Positions 35,429 to 44,880 are shown, numbered from the stretch's first letter. The stretch is DNA of 61,860 bases from Desulforhabdus sp. TSK (GCF_022836495.1 NZ_BQXM01000031.1:1-61860); one strand, 5' to 3'. The notes: generated by a model not told the origin, from the sequence alone. Numbers and translations: made by a program.

Positions 35429-36256
35429 GTGCAGCAGAGGCAAAACAAGGTGGGATGGAAATCTCTCTTGATTCTGATGGGGTGCACGCTCTTCTGGGGA
35501 TGCGCCGGCCAGAATGCTCAGCCCATTCGGGCAGATCGGATACAGCCTTCCCTGGCGATCCCGGAACCGACGCTCCCCCCCGCCTCCCAGCCCACAGACT
35601 TCGGTTGGACGCGACGCTCCCTGACGGAGGACGACATCATGCTGGCCTGCGAAAAGGACCCTGACCTCACACCCAACCAGTGCAAGGAAATCCTGGCGCG
35701 CATGAACGCCAAGGCTCCCTACTATATTTCCGAGGACATTCGATCCGGCCGTACGCTGAAAGTTCCCAACAACTTCAGGGCATTTGCCCACTGGACACCC
35801 CTGCCGCGCGCCATCCCGGAAATCCGCGACATTCCCCAGCTGGTGCTCATCGACAAGGAAAACTTCTTCATCGGCTGGTACGAAAAGGGTGCGCTCAGGG
35901 GAGACACCCAGATCTGCATTGGCAAACCGGGAGAAGACACTCAAACGGGAATCTACCGGGTCCTCGAAAAGGACCCCGACCACTACTCGCGAAGCTACTC
36001 CAATTCCTACGGCCGCCCTGCCTGGATGCCCTGGGCCCTCAGGATCTATGACACGGTGTGGATCCACGCGGGAGACATCACAACTCCCTATTGTTCCCAC
36101 GGGTGCGTGACGCTTCCCCTGGAACCGTCCATGGAGCTTTTCCGCTGGTCCGATGCCGGCACTCTGGTCCTGGTCATCGACTCCCTGAACGACCTGCAAC
36201 GGGATCTCAGAAAGCACGCTGCCTTCATGCGCTCCGTGAAGGTTTCTTCTCAATAG
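35429..36256 (+). CDS. L,D-transpeptidase (YkuD) lipoprotein
   Basis: About 275 residues with a hydrophobic lipoprotein signal (SLLILMGCTLFWGC, modified cysteine near 25) and a YkuD domain with active site HAGDITTPYCSHGCVTLP. The pre-catalytic segment NQCKEILARMNAKAPYYISED, the FIGWYEKG motif and overall layout match the lipoprotein at 25584-26477, so the two are paralogues. The likely start is GTG at 35429, preceded by AAGGA; the ATG at 35375 has no ribosome-binding site. It shapes peptidoglycan cross-links or anchors proteins. It follows the sigma-54 activator by 201 bases. Confidence 0.85.
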   Translation: MQQRQNKVGWKSLLILMGCTLFWGCAGQNAQPIRADRIQPSLAIPEPTLPPASQPTDFGWTRRSLTEDDIMLACEKDPDLTPNQCKEILARMNAKAPYYISEDIRSGRTLKVPNNFRAFAHWTPLPRAIPEIRDIPQLVLIDKENFFIGWYEKGALRGDTQICIGKPGEDTQTGIYRVLEKDPDHYSRSYSNSYGRPAWMPWALRIYDTVWIHAGDITTPYCSHGCVTLPLEPSMELFRWSDAGTLVLVIDSLNDLQRDLRKHAAFMRSVKVSSQ

Positions 36257-36400
36257 CGGTCCATTCGACAAGTCCCAAAACAGTGGCAAAGACCGAAAGA
36301 CGTTCAGCGGCAGTCAGCGCACGCCAGTGTCAGCGTTCATCAGCGTACGCCATGGCGTCGTGTCCCTTTTCCGCCTCCAAAGAACGCACTGCTCCCTGCA

Positions 36401-37567
36401 TCACGCCTCTCGCAAGGCTTCCACAATGTTCATGCGGGCAGCCCGAAAGGCGGGCAGGATGCCGCCGGCAAAGCCCATGAGGATGGAAAAGACGAGGGCC
36501 TCGCAGACGACTTCGCGGGTGAGGGCGAAGCGGAAGGCCAGTTCAGAAAAGGTCTGGAAGTTCGTGGTGGAGATGGTGAAAAATTGCAGGAATGATGCAA
36601 AAAAAAGCCCTGCCAGCCCTCCGAGGAGAGCCAGAATGAGGGATTCCAGCAGGAAGGTGAGGAGGATGCTGCCCCGCTGAAATCCCAGGGCTCGCAGGGT
36701 TCCGATTTCTCCCGTCCGATTGGCCACGGCGGAATACATGGTGATCATGGCCCCCACGATGGCCCCGAAGGAAAATACGACCGTGAGAGAAATGCCCTAA
36801 ATGCGCAAAAACTTGGCGAGGGCTGCCGACTGATCTTCGTAGTACTGGGTTTCGCGCTTGGCTTCCAGGGTCAACCTGGGATCGCCTTCGATGCGCTCCT
36901 GCACCGCTTTGAAAGCCTCTGTCCCTTTCAGTTTGAAGACAATGGAAGAGTAGACGGGCCTGCGGAATGCTTGCATGAGCTGGTCCACATCGCCCCACAT
37001 TTCTGAATTGAAGCCCATCTCCCCGGCGTCAAAGATGCCCACCACCTTCCATGACTGTGTGGCGAAGAAAATCTCTTCCCCCAGTCCCACATTCTTGAAA
37101 CGCTTGGCCACACTCTGCCCCACCATGATTTCCGCGAGCCCCGGCCGCGGCAGGCGCCCGGCGATAAGCTTCACCTGGGGCCGCAGCGCCAGGGAAGCCT
37201 CGGAAATGCCCCGGATGACGACGTTGGCGCGGCTCTCCGTCCCCCGTTTGACGAGGGTGATGAGCACCACCAGCTCCTTGGCCAGCAACCGCCTGCCGTC
37301 GGTTCCAATGGCCACTTCCGGCTGTGTTTCCACGATGGCCGCCTGGTCCCGCTCCACGCCGCTCTGGACCTCCGACCCGGAGCCGCGCCGAACGACAACA
37401 ACATTTTCGAAGGACCCCGTCTGCACCAGTGTCTTCCGAAGCCCCTCGGCCAGCATGACAATGGAAGCGAAGGCAAAGACCACGAGGGCCATTCCCGAAG
37501 CGGTGAGCACCGTCGTCAGGCGGCGTGTCAGCAGGTTTCGAACGCTGTAGAAAAAGAGCAGTCGCAT
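36401..37567 (-). pseudogene. ABC transporter permease (MacB/FtsX-like), interrupted by an in-frame TAG
   Basis: A MacB/LolC-type permease of 388 codons broken at codon 257. The first part (37567-36797) has the N-terminal span and the extracytoplasmic MacB-like domain and ends AALAKFLRI-stop. The second part continues in exactly the same frame with GISLTVVFSFGAIVGAMITM and carries the last spans. A single TAG (36797-36799) separates them, where relatives usually have a leucine, so one base change from TTG explains it. No frameshift is needed. The upstream fusion protein is truncated and the ATPase gene is missing, so the pump is very likely dead. Confidence 0.75.
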
Positions 37568-38140
37568 TCAGGCGATTCTCCCGAGGCCCTCGGCAATGCG
37601 CACCGACACGGCCTTTTTGTAGCGTGCCTCGGCAGCATCGACATCCAGCTCGGACACATAGCCCTTTGCCACGACCTTCTTCCTGCGCTCATAGGCCTGG
37701 CGGGCATCCACAAGCTCCGCCTCGGCCTGCTTGAGGTTGAGGCGCGCCACTTCCACATTGGCTTTGGCACGCTCCCGGGTAGACTGGGCGTCTTCGTTTT
37801 CCAGGCGGGCCACCAGGCCACCCTTCTTCACCACACTCCCCTCTTCCACCCCAAGATAGACGAGCCGACCCGTGATCTTGCTCGCCAGGGCCGCCTTGCG
37901 CTGCGCCACGACATAGCCGCTGGCATTGAGGAGTGTGAAGGTCTGAGAGGGGAAAAGTCTCTGGACGTTCACCACTCGAACATTCATGGCGGGCGTCAGC
38001 AGGCCCTCGCGATAAAGAGCCACGGCAACCGTGAGCAACAGAAGGCCCGTGATCAGAAAGATATAGCGCTTCCTTCTGCCCCGGCGGGCAGGTGCAGAAG
38101 ACTTGTCGATGCGGAGCTTCGAAAGGTCTTCATCGGCCAT
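37568..38140 (-). pseudogene. Truncated efflux membrane fusion protein (HlyD/MacA-like)
   Basis: A 190-residue remnant of a periplasmic adaptor normally about 380-420 residues long. It keeps the cytoplasmic tail, the membrane anchor (IFLITGLLLLTVAVALY), the first half of the lipoyl-like domain (GYVVAQRKAALASKITG, VEEGSVVKKGGLVARLENED) and the first coiled-coil helix, then ends abruptly in KKAVSVRIAEGLGRIA and a stop one base before the permease gene. The second half and the expected ATPase gene are absent. The last dozen residues may come from the end of a lost gene, marking a deletion junction. Confidence 0.7.
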
Positions 38141-38388
38141 ACATGGAGGCTCCTCTTATTCAAGAACTTGAGTGCTTGAGCGGGAAAAAAATCAAGATGC
38201 AAAGAATGCCAAAGCAACATAATACCCGTGCAGGATCATGAACAGAAGAAATGGACGGACGATGTGCATTGAGATTGAGCGAATCGTTTCTATATTGAGT
38301 CGAGTGGAACTGAACGAATAGTTGGAACCGACTGTTCTGATTTGCCAAAAACATATCCATCGAAACATTCAGCAGGAGGAAACAGTTC

Positions 38389-39384
38389 ATGGAAACACAC
38401 GAATGGAATCCGGGAGCGCTGCTCGAGCTTTCCGGTTATTATTGGAAGACTTGCACCCTTCACGCGGGTGTGAAGCTGGGGGTCTTCACGGCCCTTGGGA
38501 ACGAACGGCTCACCAGCAAGGCCCTGGCCGGGAGGATCGGAGCCGATGACCGCGCTCTCGCCATGCTCCTCAACGCCCTCGCAGCCATGGGGCTTCTGAC
38601 GAAAGCCGGCGACACCTATTCCAATACCGAAGCAGGCAAGAAATTCCTCTCCAGGGAATCCCCCCAGTACCTCGGCCATATCATCATGCACCACCACCAT
38701 CTCATGTTTTCCTGGGCCGAGCTGGACCGGGGGATCATGACGGGAAAGCCCGTGAGAAGCCGAGCCTCCTTCGCCGATGCCGAATGGCGGGAGAGCTTCC
38801 TTCTCGGCATGTTCAACATGGCCATGAGCATTGCGCCCCAGTTGACTCCCCTCGTCGATCTCAAGGGGAGAAAGCATTTCCTCGACATGGGGGGTGGACC
38901 CGGGACCTACGCCATCCACTTTTGCATGCAGAATCCGGACCTCAGGGCCACCATCTTCGATCTGCCCACCACGCGGCCTTTTGCTGAAAAGACCGTTGCA
39001 AAGTTCGGCCTGATCGATCGAATCGCCTTCCAGGAGGGCAACTATCTCGAGGACGAGGTCACGGGATCTTATGATGTGGCCTGGCTCTCCCACATCCTTC
39101 ACGGTGAAGGCCCCGAAGACTGCCGGATGATCTTGAAGAAAGCGGTCGCGGCCCTGGAGCCCGGCGGTCTGATCATGGTTCATGAGTTCCTTCTGAACAA
39201 CACTTTGGACGGCCCCATCTTCCCCGCTCTTTTTTCCCTCAACATGCTGCTGGGAACTCCCAGGGGCCAGGCCTACTCGGAACAGGACATCACGGACATG
39301 CTGGCGGAATGCGGCATCAGGGATATGCGACGCCTCTCCTTCAGAGGCCCCAACGATTCGGGGATCATCGCCGGCATCAAGTAG
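38389..39384 (+). CDS. SAM-dependent O-methyltransferase-like protein
   Basis: A 331-residue protein with the plant-type O-methyltransferase layout: an N-terminal winged-helix dimerisation region (about 10-95, including TSKALAGRIGADDRALAMLL) and a Rossmann methyltransferase domain with motif I HFLDMGGGPGTYAIHF near residue 165 and the later SYDVAWLSHILHGE. AGGAGG precedes the ATG. Bacterial relatives methylate small phenols, carotenoids or act on unusual substrates; the substrate cannot be read from sequence. It is followed 19 bases later by a cyclodeaminase gene, which suggests one-carbon metabolism context. Confidence 0.83.
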   Translation: METHEWNPGALLELSGYYWKTCTLHAGVKLGVFTALGNERLTSKALAGRIGADDRALAMLLNALAAMGLLTKAGDTYSNTEAGKKFLSRESPQYLGHIIMHHHHLMFSWAELDRGIMTGKPVRSRASFADAEWRESFLLGMFNMAMSIAPQLTPLVDLKGRKHFLDMGGGPGTYAIHFCMQNPDLRATIFDLPTTRPFAEKTVAKFGLIDRIAFQEGNYLEDEVTGSYDVAWLSHILHGEGPEDCRMILKKAVAALEPGGLIMVHEFLLNNTLDGPIFPALFSLNMLLGTPRGQAYSEQDITDMLAECGIRDMRRLSFRGPNDSGIIAGIK

Positions 39385-39403
39385 AAGGGAATGAAACCAA
39401 GAC

Positions 39404-40042
39404 ATGATACGCATGCAGGAAATTTCCGTCAGGGAGTATCTCCGGGAGCTGGCGTCAGCCCGCCCGACACCCGGGGGAGGGAGCGCAGCGGCTTTCTGTG
39501 GGGCTTTGGGGGCCGCCTTGACGGCCATGGTGGCAGGTCTCACCGCACGGGGGGATAGATTCAGTGCAGTTCGCCCTCAAATGGAAGAAACCAGGAGGCG
39601 CGCGGACTCACTTGCGGAATTATTCCTTCGATTGGCCCAGGAGGATGCGGATTGCTATCTGAAGGTGTCGGCCGCATGGAAGCTGCCGCAGGGCACCGAG
39701 GCACAAAAGAAAACCCGGGACGATGCACTCCGGGAAGCCATGAAGGCCGCTACGCAGGTCCCCCTTGAAACCCTTCGGGCAGTGGAAAAACTGCTGAGGG
39801 AGACCGTGCGGGCCCTCCGGGACGGCAATCCCCACGCCCAGGGAGATGCCGCTGCGGCCGCAGCCCTCGCCCACGCTGCGGCTATCGCAGCGATTCAGAA
39901 CATCCGCATCAACCTGGCCGGCATCCGCGAGGCCTCTTACGTGGCAGGCTGCGAGGAGGAATCCCGGAGCCTCATGCGGAAGATCACGGCCCTCATGTCC
40001 GAGGCCAATGACGGAATACCCGCCGACATACGCGCCGGGTAG
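39404..40042 (+). CDS. Cyclodeaminase/cyclohydrolase (FchA-like)
   Basis: A 212-residue all-helical protein with the family opening REYLRELASARPTPGGGSAAA and the later NIRINLAGI segment. Members are formimino-tetrahydrofolate cyclodeaminases or methenyl-tetrahydrofolate cyclohydrolases. In anaerobes with the reductive acetyl-CoA pathway the stand-alone form serves as methenyl-THF cyclohydrolase. It probably shares a transcript with the methyltransferase gene just upstream. Confidence 0.88.
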   Translation: MIRMQEISVREYLRELASARPTPGGGSAAAFCGALGAALTAMVAGLTARGDRFSAVRPQMEETRRRADSLAELFLRLAQEDADCYLKVSAAWKLPQGTEAQKKTRDDALREAMKAATQVPLETLRAVEKLLRETVRALRDGNPHAQGDAAAAAALAHAAAIAAIQNIRINLAGIREASYVAGCEEESRSLMRKITALMSEANDGIPADIRAG

Positions 40043-40060
40043 CCTCCTGAGGGCAATGTT

Positions 40061-40159
40061 GTTGACTTAACGTCACCCCGGTGAAAACCGGGGTCCAGAA
40101 AGTCCTTATTTTGCTGGATTCCGGCTTTCGCCGGAATGACGAACGTTGGTTAAGTCAAC
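40061..40159. repeat. MITE-like element, family C, with intact terminal inverted repeats
   Basis: GTTGACTTAAC (40061-40071) and GTTAAGTCAAC (40149-40159) are perfect 11-base inverted ends. Inside are CGTCACCCCGGTGAAAACCG and the hairpin GATTCCGGCTTTCGCCGGAA. This is the best-preserved copy of the family. Confidence 0.8.
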
Positions 40160-40314
40160 CCCCCATGGGCTTTTGCCCACAACGAGGGATGAAATGTGCC
40201 CCCCTCTGCAGGGACTTTTCAGAGAAACAGCACTGCCCCCTGAGGGATGCTTTCGTCTTAAAGTGGTGGGCACGATGTATCCACCCAGTGTGGGAGGACA
40301 ACATCAGCTGCCTT

Positions 40315-40800
40315 TCAATGGCTTGCCTTGGCCGCGTCCAGATAGGCTTTCAGGCGGTTGCTCTTCTGGGCCTCCATCAGTTCCCGAAGCACGGCGCTGA
40401 GATCTTTCTGAATGGCATTGGAAATCATCCATTCGTTGGGAATGAAAGCCAGGATCATGCTGAGGAACGCGATGGTGGCTTCCCCCTGAACGGCGCTGGT
40501 GAAAATCTTGTCGAAGTTGGTGACGGCATTCACCAGGGCAAGCAGAGCGATGACCACTGCCAGGGTTTCAATGGCAAGGTTCATTTGCCGGTTGAAGGGC
40601 TTGCGGATGAGGGCAATGGTGCGCAGCCATTTCTCTTTGTGCTCCATGACCGTGGCAAGATATTTTTCCACATTCCCTTTTTGCAACTGGGCCTCGCACT
40701 CGCTGAAAAGCTTCTGCCGGAAATACCTCTCCTTTTTTTTCACCATGTAGCAGAGCAGTATGCCGATCGCCGCTCCGAGAACGATCATTCCTTGAATCAT
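40315..40800 (-). CDS. Membrane protein of unknown function (MotA/DUF-like layout)
   Basis: A 161-residue protein with a span at the N-terminus (IVLGAAIGILLCYMV), a basic helical stretch (KKKERYFRQKLFSECEAQL), two further spans (ETLAVVIALLALVNAVTNF and ATIAFLSMILAFIPNEW) and a polar helical tail. AAGGAG precedes the ATG. No confident family; the mix of spans and charged helices recalls MotA/ExbB-type proteins but key residues are missing. It is a single gene upstream of which lie 134 bases and the molybdenum hydroxylase operon. Confidence 0.65.
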   Translation of the reverse strand: MIQGMIVLGAAIGILLCYMVKKKERYFRQKLFSECEAQLQKGNVEKYLATVMEHKEKWLRTIALIRKPFNRQMNLAIETLAVVIALLALVNAVTNFDKIFTSAVQGEATIAFLSMILAFIPNEWMISNAIQKDLSAVLRELMEAQKSNRLKAYLDAAKASH

Positions 40801-40934
40801 TACGAAACTCCTTCAAAAACAAAATGAAGGCCCGCCTCTAAATTCCTGCGGACCTTCCCTGAAAGCACGACGGCACAGCCTGGCAGGCCGGAAATACCGC
40901 CGGGATCGTGCGTCTGTACGGTTCGAAAACCCCC

Positions 40935-41918
40935 TCAAACTTTGGCGATGGCGCTCAGTTCTTCCTCCACAATGGCTCGAAAGAGGGGCAGTTTGTAATC
41001 GTTCTGAGCCAGGGGCTCCGCATTCTTGACCACCGCCTCGGCCGCCGCCGATATGGTTTCGGCATCCAGCCGCTTTCCGAGGATAACCTCCTCTACTTCA
41101 ACGGAACGCCAGGGGATGGGAGCCGCTCCGCTCAGCACCACGCGCCCCCCGGCCACTTCTTCACCACGGAATTGCAGCGCCAGGGCCACGCCAGCGAGGG
41201 CGAAATCCCAGGAACGGCGGGCTCTCACCTTGCGATAGGAGCTGCGCAGTCCCTGAGGCGGCGGGGGAAGAAGAATTTCCGTCAAGATTTCATTATGTTC
41301 CAGAACCGTCTCCCGGGTCAGGTCCTGGGTCGGCGGCACGAAAAACTCTTCCACCGGAACTGTCCTGGGACCGCCGGCTCCGGTGATGCGCACCGTCGCG
41401 CCCAACGCCACCAGGGCCGGCGCCGTATCCGAAGGATGGACGATGTAGCATGCATCCCCTCCCAGGATGCAGTGGAAGGCATTTTCCCCCACCATGGCAT
41501 AGCAGAGGTCTCCTCCCTTCCTCAGGCAATGGAAATCTCCGCGGTAATACCAGCAGCGGGGCTTCTGGCAAAGGTTGCCGCCCAGGGTTCCCTGGTTTCG
41601 CAGCTGGGGGCTGGCGGCTTCCGCGGCGCCTTGGGCCAGAACCGGGTATTTGGATCGAATGAGAGGGCTTTCGGCGATTTCCCGGAGGGTCGCCAAAGCT
41701 CCGATGCGCAGCCCCCCCTCCGCCGTTTCAGTGATCCCTTTCAGCTCCTGGATGCCGCTGAGACTGACGATTTTTGCCACCCCGAACACCCTCTCCCGAA
41801 GACACCCCAGCAGGTCCGTGCCGCCGGCATGGATCCTGTTTTCAGGGGAATCCAAATGCCGGACAGCCTCGTCCAATGATTTGGGGCGCACATAGCTAAA
41901 GTTCGGCAGCATGGTCAT
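40935..41918 (-). CDS. Molybdenum hydroxylase FAD subunit (PaoB-like, extra Fe-S cluster)
   Basis: A 327-residue FAD-binding subunit of the xanthine dehydrogenase family: IHAGGTDLLGCLRE and GNLCQKPRCWYYRG near residue 115 and the C-terminal CO_deh_flav-like domain. The central insertion with cysteines in KPRCWYYRGDFHCLRKGGDLC and GGDACYIVHPSD resembles the loop that holds an extra [4Fe-4S] cluster in E. coli PaoB. Its start overlaps the stop of the large subunit by 4 bases (ATGA). It passes electrons from the molybdenum centre through Fe-S clusters to FAD. Confidence 0.86.
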   Translation of the reverse strand: MTMLPNFSYVRPKSLDEAVRHLDSPENRIHAGGTDLLGCLRERVFGVAKIVSLSGIQELKGITETAEGGLRIGALATLREIAESPLIRSKYPVLAQGAAEAASPQLRNQGTLGGNLCQKPRCWYYRGDFHCLRKGGDLCYAMVGENAFHCILGGDACYIVHPSDTAPALVALGATVRITGAGGPRTVPVEEFFVPPTQDLTRETVLEHNEILTEILLPPPPQGLRSSYRKVRARRSWDFALAGVALALQFRGEEVAGGRVVLSGAAPIPWRSVEVEEVILGKRLDAETISAAAEAVVKNAEPLAQNDYKLPLFRAIVEEELSAIAKV

Positions 41919-44236
41919 CCCTCCTTTCGCTTCTCCGCCAACAGGCGGCAGAGCCTTTCAGGGCTGATGGGTGTTTCCGTGATGCGGATGCCCGTGGCAT
42001 TGTACACGGCATTGGCGATGGCCGGAGCGGTGGGGATGGTCACGGGCTCTCCCAGCCCCTTGGCGCCCACTGAATTGGCCTGGGAATCTTCGCGGTCAAC
42101 CGGGAGGGAGGTCATCTCCAGGGGCACATCCAGGGCCGTGGGGAGCTTGTAGTCGTGCCAGTTCCGGTTGAGCATTCTGCCCGTCTGGTCCCGGTCCAAT
42201 ACCCGATATTCCGTCATGGCCAGCCCGATTCCCATGGTGATTCCCCCGATGACCTGGCTGTCATAGGTCAAACGGTCCATGACACGACCACTGTCGTTGG
42301 TGCTGACAAAGCGAAGGATTTTCACCTCACCCGTTTTCGTGTTCACTTCCACTTCGCAGAACTGGGCTGCAAAGGGGATGATAGCCTTATTTTCCGGGTT
42401 GGGTCCCCGGTATCCGATTCCCACCACGACACCGCGCTTCTTGAGCTCGGAAAGATCGGTAATCTTGACGGATTTGGAAGGGTCTTTGGCAGGCGCAATG
42501 CTCCCCTCCTGGAAGACCAGGGAAGCCGCATCCAGCTTCAACTCTTTAGAGGCCATCTCCAGCAGCTGTTGCTTGACGCTGATGGCGGCAGCCCGCACCG
42601 TGGGGGCTTCCGTCGGCACGGTCTTGCTTCCGCCGCTGGGGGTGGCGTACTGGGTGGTCCCCGTGTCGGCGTGCTCAATCTCAATCTTGCCCAGGGGGAT
42701 TCCCAGTTCTTCAGCGGCCACCAGGGCCATGACCGTTTTCGTACCCGTCCCGATATCGCTTGCCCCCATGTTCAGGTTCAAGCTGCCGTCGGGAAAAAGC
42801 TTCAAGATGACCGTCGAGGGTGGCCATCCGCCTCCCACCACCCAGAGGCAGCTCGCCATCCCCACGCCACGCTTGATGCGCCCCGTTTCCCCGGGCGCCA
42901 GGGCCTTGCTTCGGGCGACCTTCCACTGGAACGCTTTGGCCCCTTCTTCCAGGCATTGCTTCAAACCCGTCGAGGAGTAAGGGGGATTGCCCTCCTTGCC
43001 CTGGCTGAAATTGGGGATGTTTTTCAGGCGCAATTCCACCGGATCCATTTTGATGGCTTCGGCCAGGGCATCCATCATCTGCTCCAAAACCCACGCTCCC
43101 TGGGGATGGCCGGGAGCACGGAAGGGCCGGGCCGGGCCGGTGTGGATGGCGATGTCGGTGCATTCCGTCCGGACGTTGGGACACTTGTAGAGGTCCCGCA
43201 CGAGCCAGTCCACGAGGGACGTCCCTCCCGAGGGATAGGCTCCTCCCGTGCCGGTGCAGGAAAAATCGAGGGCCGTGAGTGTTCCGTCCTTCTTCACACC
43301 CGCTTTGAGCCGCATGTTGTTGGGAGGTCGGTTGCCAACAGCCAGGTACGTTTCTTCCCGGGTCAGGAAAAGCTTGACAGGACGGGCGGACTTTTTCGCC
43401 AGGAGGGCCGCGATGACGGTGTACTTGCCCGCCTTGAGCTTGCTTCCGAAGCCGCCTCCCATATAATGGCCCACCACCCGCACCTTGGAAAGGGGAAGCT
43501 TCAGGACCTCGGCCACTTCGGCCTGGACCGCATAGACGCCCTGAGTCGATTCCCAGAGGGTCAAACGGTCCCCGTCCCATTTAGCCACGCAGCCGTGCAG
43601 CTCCATGGGCGTGTGCAGCTGGCACTCGGTCCGGTAGTTTTCTTCCAGCACCACATCGGCTTCCCGAAAGCCGCGATCCACCTGCCCGCGCTCGTACTTT
43701 TCCGTCTTCAGCACATTGCCGGCCCCGTGGACAGAGGGGGCGTTCTCCTTCAGGGCATCCCGCTCATCCACCACAAACGGCAGAACGTCGTATTCGACGC
43801 GGATAGCCCGCAACGCATCCTCGGCCTGGTAGGGGGTTTCAGCGGCGACCGCCGCCACGGGCTCCCCCTCGAAACGGCAGTGGGGGTCAAAAAGGGATGA
43901 CCTGGCCTCTTTGGAGTAGGTCCACTCCACACGGGCTTCCGGCGTATCACCGGTAATGACGGCCCGCACGCCCGGCATTTTGCTCGCCGCCTCCACATCC
44001 ACCTTCTTCACCTGGGCGTGGGGATGGGGGCACCGCAGAACGGCCCCGTAAATCATATCCGGGAGCAGAACATCCGACGGGTATACCGCCGTGCCGCTCA
44101 CCCGTTCGTAAGCATCCACGCGCGGGATTCCCTTGCCGACCATCTGGGTCTGTTTCCAGGGCTTCGGTTCCTGCGCGGAGGCAGGAGTTTCGGGAACCGA
44201 AAGCCCTTTCACGGCGTAAATCTCCTTCTTCGACAT
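41915..44236 (-). CDS. Molybdenum hydroxylase large (molybdopterin) subunit, PaoC-like
   Basis: A 773-residue subunit of the xanthine oxidase family. It opens with GKGIPRVDAYERVSGTAVYPSD, and the cofactor-binding segments HYMGGGFGSKLKAGKY, RPFRAPGHPQGAWVLEQ and MGASDIGTGTKT are clear. The C-terminal GAKGLGEPVTIPTAPAI holds the catalytic glutamate expected for hydroxylation. It has no signal peptide and would be carried to the periplasm by its Tat-signal partner. The natural substrate could be an aldehyde or an N-heterocycle; the family does not settle it. Confidence 0.9.
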   Translation of the reverse strand: MSKKEIYAVKGLSVPETPASAQEPKPWKQTQMVGKGIPRVDAYERVSGTAVYPSDVLLPDMIYGAVLRCPHPHAQVKKVDVEAASKMPGVRAVITGDTPEARVEWTYSKEARSSLFDPHCRFEGEPVAAVAAETPYQAEDALRAIRVEYDVLPFVVDERDALKENAPSVHGAGNVLKTEKYERGQVDRGFREADVVLEENYRTECQLHTPMELHGCVAKWDGDRLTLWESTQGVYAVQAEVAEVLKLPLSKVRVVGHYMGGGFGSKLKAGKYTVIAALLAKKSARPVKLFLTREETYLAVGNRPPNNMRLKAGVKKDGTLTALDFSCTGTGGAYPSGGTSLVDWLVRDLYKCPNVRTECTDIAIHTGPARPFRAPGHPQGAWVLEQMMDALAEAIKMDPVELRLKNIPNFSQGKEGNPPYSSTGLKQCLEEGAKAFQWKVARSKALAPGETGRIKRGVGMASCLWVVGGGWPPSTVILKLFPDGSLNLNMGASDIGTGTKTVMALVAAEELGIPLGKIEIEHADTGTTQYATPSGGSKTVPTEAPTVRAAAISVKQQLLEMASKELKLDAASLVFQEGSIAPAKDPSKSVKITDLSELKKRGVVVGIGYRGPNPENKAIIPFAAQFCEVEVNTKTGEVKILRFVSTNDSGRVMDRLTYDSQVIGGITMGIGLAMTEYRVLDRDQTGRMLNRNWHDYKLPTALDVPLEMTSLPVDREDSQANSVGAKGLGEPVTIPTAPAIANAVYNATGIRITETPISPERLCRLLAEKRKEG

Positions 44237-44244
44237 GGCTCACC

Positions 44245-44880
44245 TCACTGACCGCGCTTGAGCTGGGCTGCACGCCCCGCCGCTTTGAAAATGTGCACAT
44301 AGGCTCCGCAGCGGCACAGGTTGCCGCTCAAGCCCATCTGGATTTCCTCCTGGGAGGGCTCCGGATGGGCGCGCAGGAGGCCCTCCACCGCCATGATCTG
44401 GCCGGGAGTACAGTAGCCACATTGAAATGCGTCCTCCTCCACGAACGCCTGCTGGACGCCCCCGAGCTCCTCCCCACGCATGAGCCCTTCCAGGGTGGTA
44501 ATTTCACTTCCCTGAGCTTCGACGGCCAGCGTCATGCAGGCATAACGGGGAAGATCGTCCATGAGCACCGTGCAGGCCCCGCATTCGCCGCGTTCACAGC
44601 CGACCTTCGTTCCCGTCAGCCCGAGGCGTTCCCGCAGGACGAAAAGGAGGGACCATCGGGGCTCCACGAGGAGCCGATGGGTGCGCCCGTTGATGTTGAG
44701 GGTGATGGGGGTCATCTCGGCAGAAGGAAGGACATCCGCTCCCTGGGATGCAGCCGGTTGAGCAGCCAGCTTTCCGGCCGCCGAGGCCACAGCGACCCCG
44801 GCGCCCACCGTCGAAAGAAATCCCCGCCGCGTCAGTCCCCGGGAGCACCGACATTCACCTGGCTCATGCTTTTGCGTCAT
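44245..44880 (-). CDS. Molybdenum hydroxylase [2Fe-2S] subunit with Tat signal, PaoA-like
   Basis: A 211-residue iron-sulfur subunit. The N-terminus carries a twin-arginine signal (LTRRGFLSTVGAGVAVASA, RR at 18-19). The mature part binds two [2Fe-2S] clusters: GCERGECGAC for the plant-type cluster and CGYCTPG with CRCG for the second. The Tat signal on this subunit alone follows the E. coli PaoABC pattern, where the assembled trimer is exported. It is the first gene of the three-gene operon. The tatBC genes at 4026-5328 would provide the export route. Confidence 0.9.
   Translation of the reverse strand: MTQKHEPGECRCSRGLTRRGFLSTVGAGVAVASAAGKLAAQPAASQGADVLPSAEMTPITLNINGRTHRLLVEPRWSLLFVLRERLGLTGTKVGCERGECGACTVLMDDLPRYACMTLAVEAQGSEITTLEGLMRGEELGGVQQAFVEEDAFQCGYCTPGQIMAVEGLLRAHPEPSQEEIQMGLSGNLCRCGAYVHIFKAAGRAAQLKRGQ

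Noticed and set aside
36797-36799. TAG read as pyrrolysine in the permease
   Set aside because: The permease family has a plain residue here, the partner genes are damaged, and no pyrrolysine machinery is visible; a nonsense mutation is simpler.
38290-39543. 417-codon minus-strand open frame
   Set aside because: Antisense to the O-methyltransferase gene, which has a strong ribosome-binding site and family motifs.
42155-43900. 581-codon plus-strand open frame
   Set aside because: It lies wholly opposite the molybdenum hydroxylase large subunit, has no recognisable family and has shadow-like composition.
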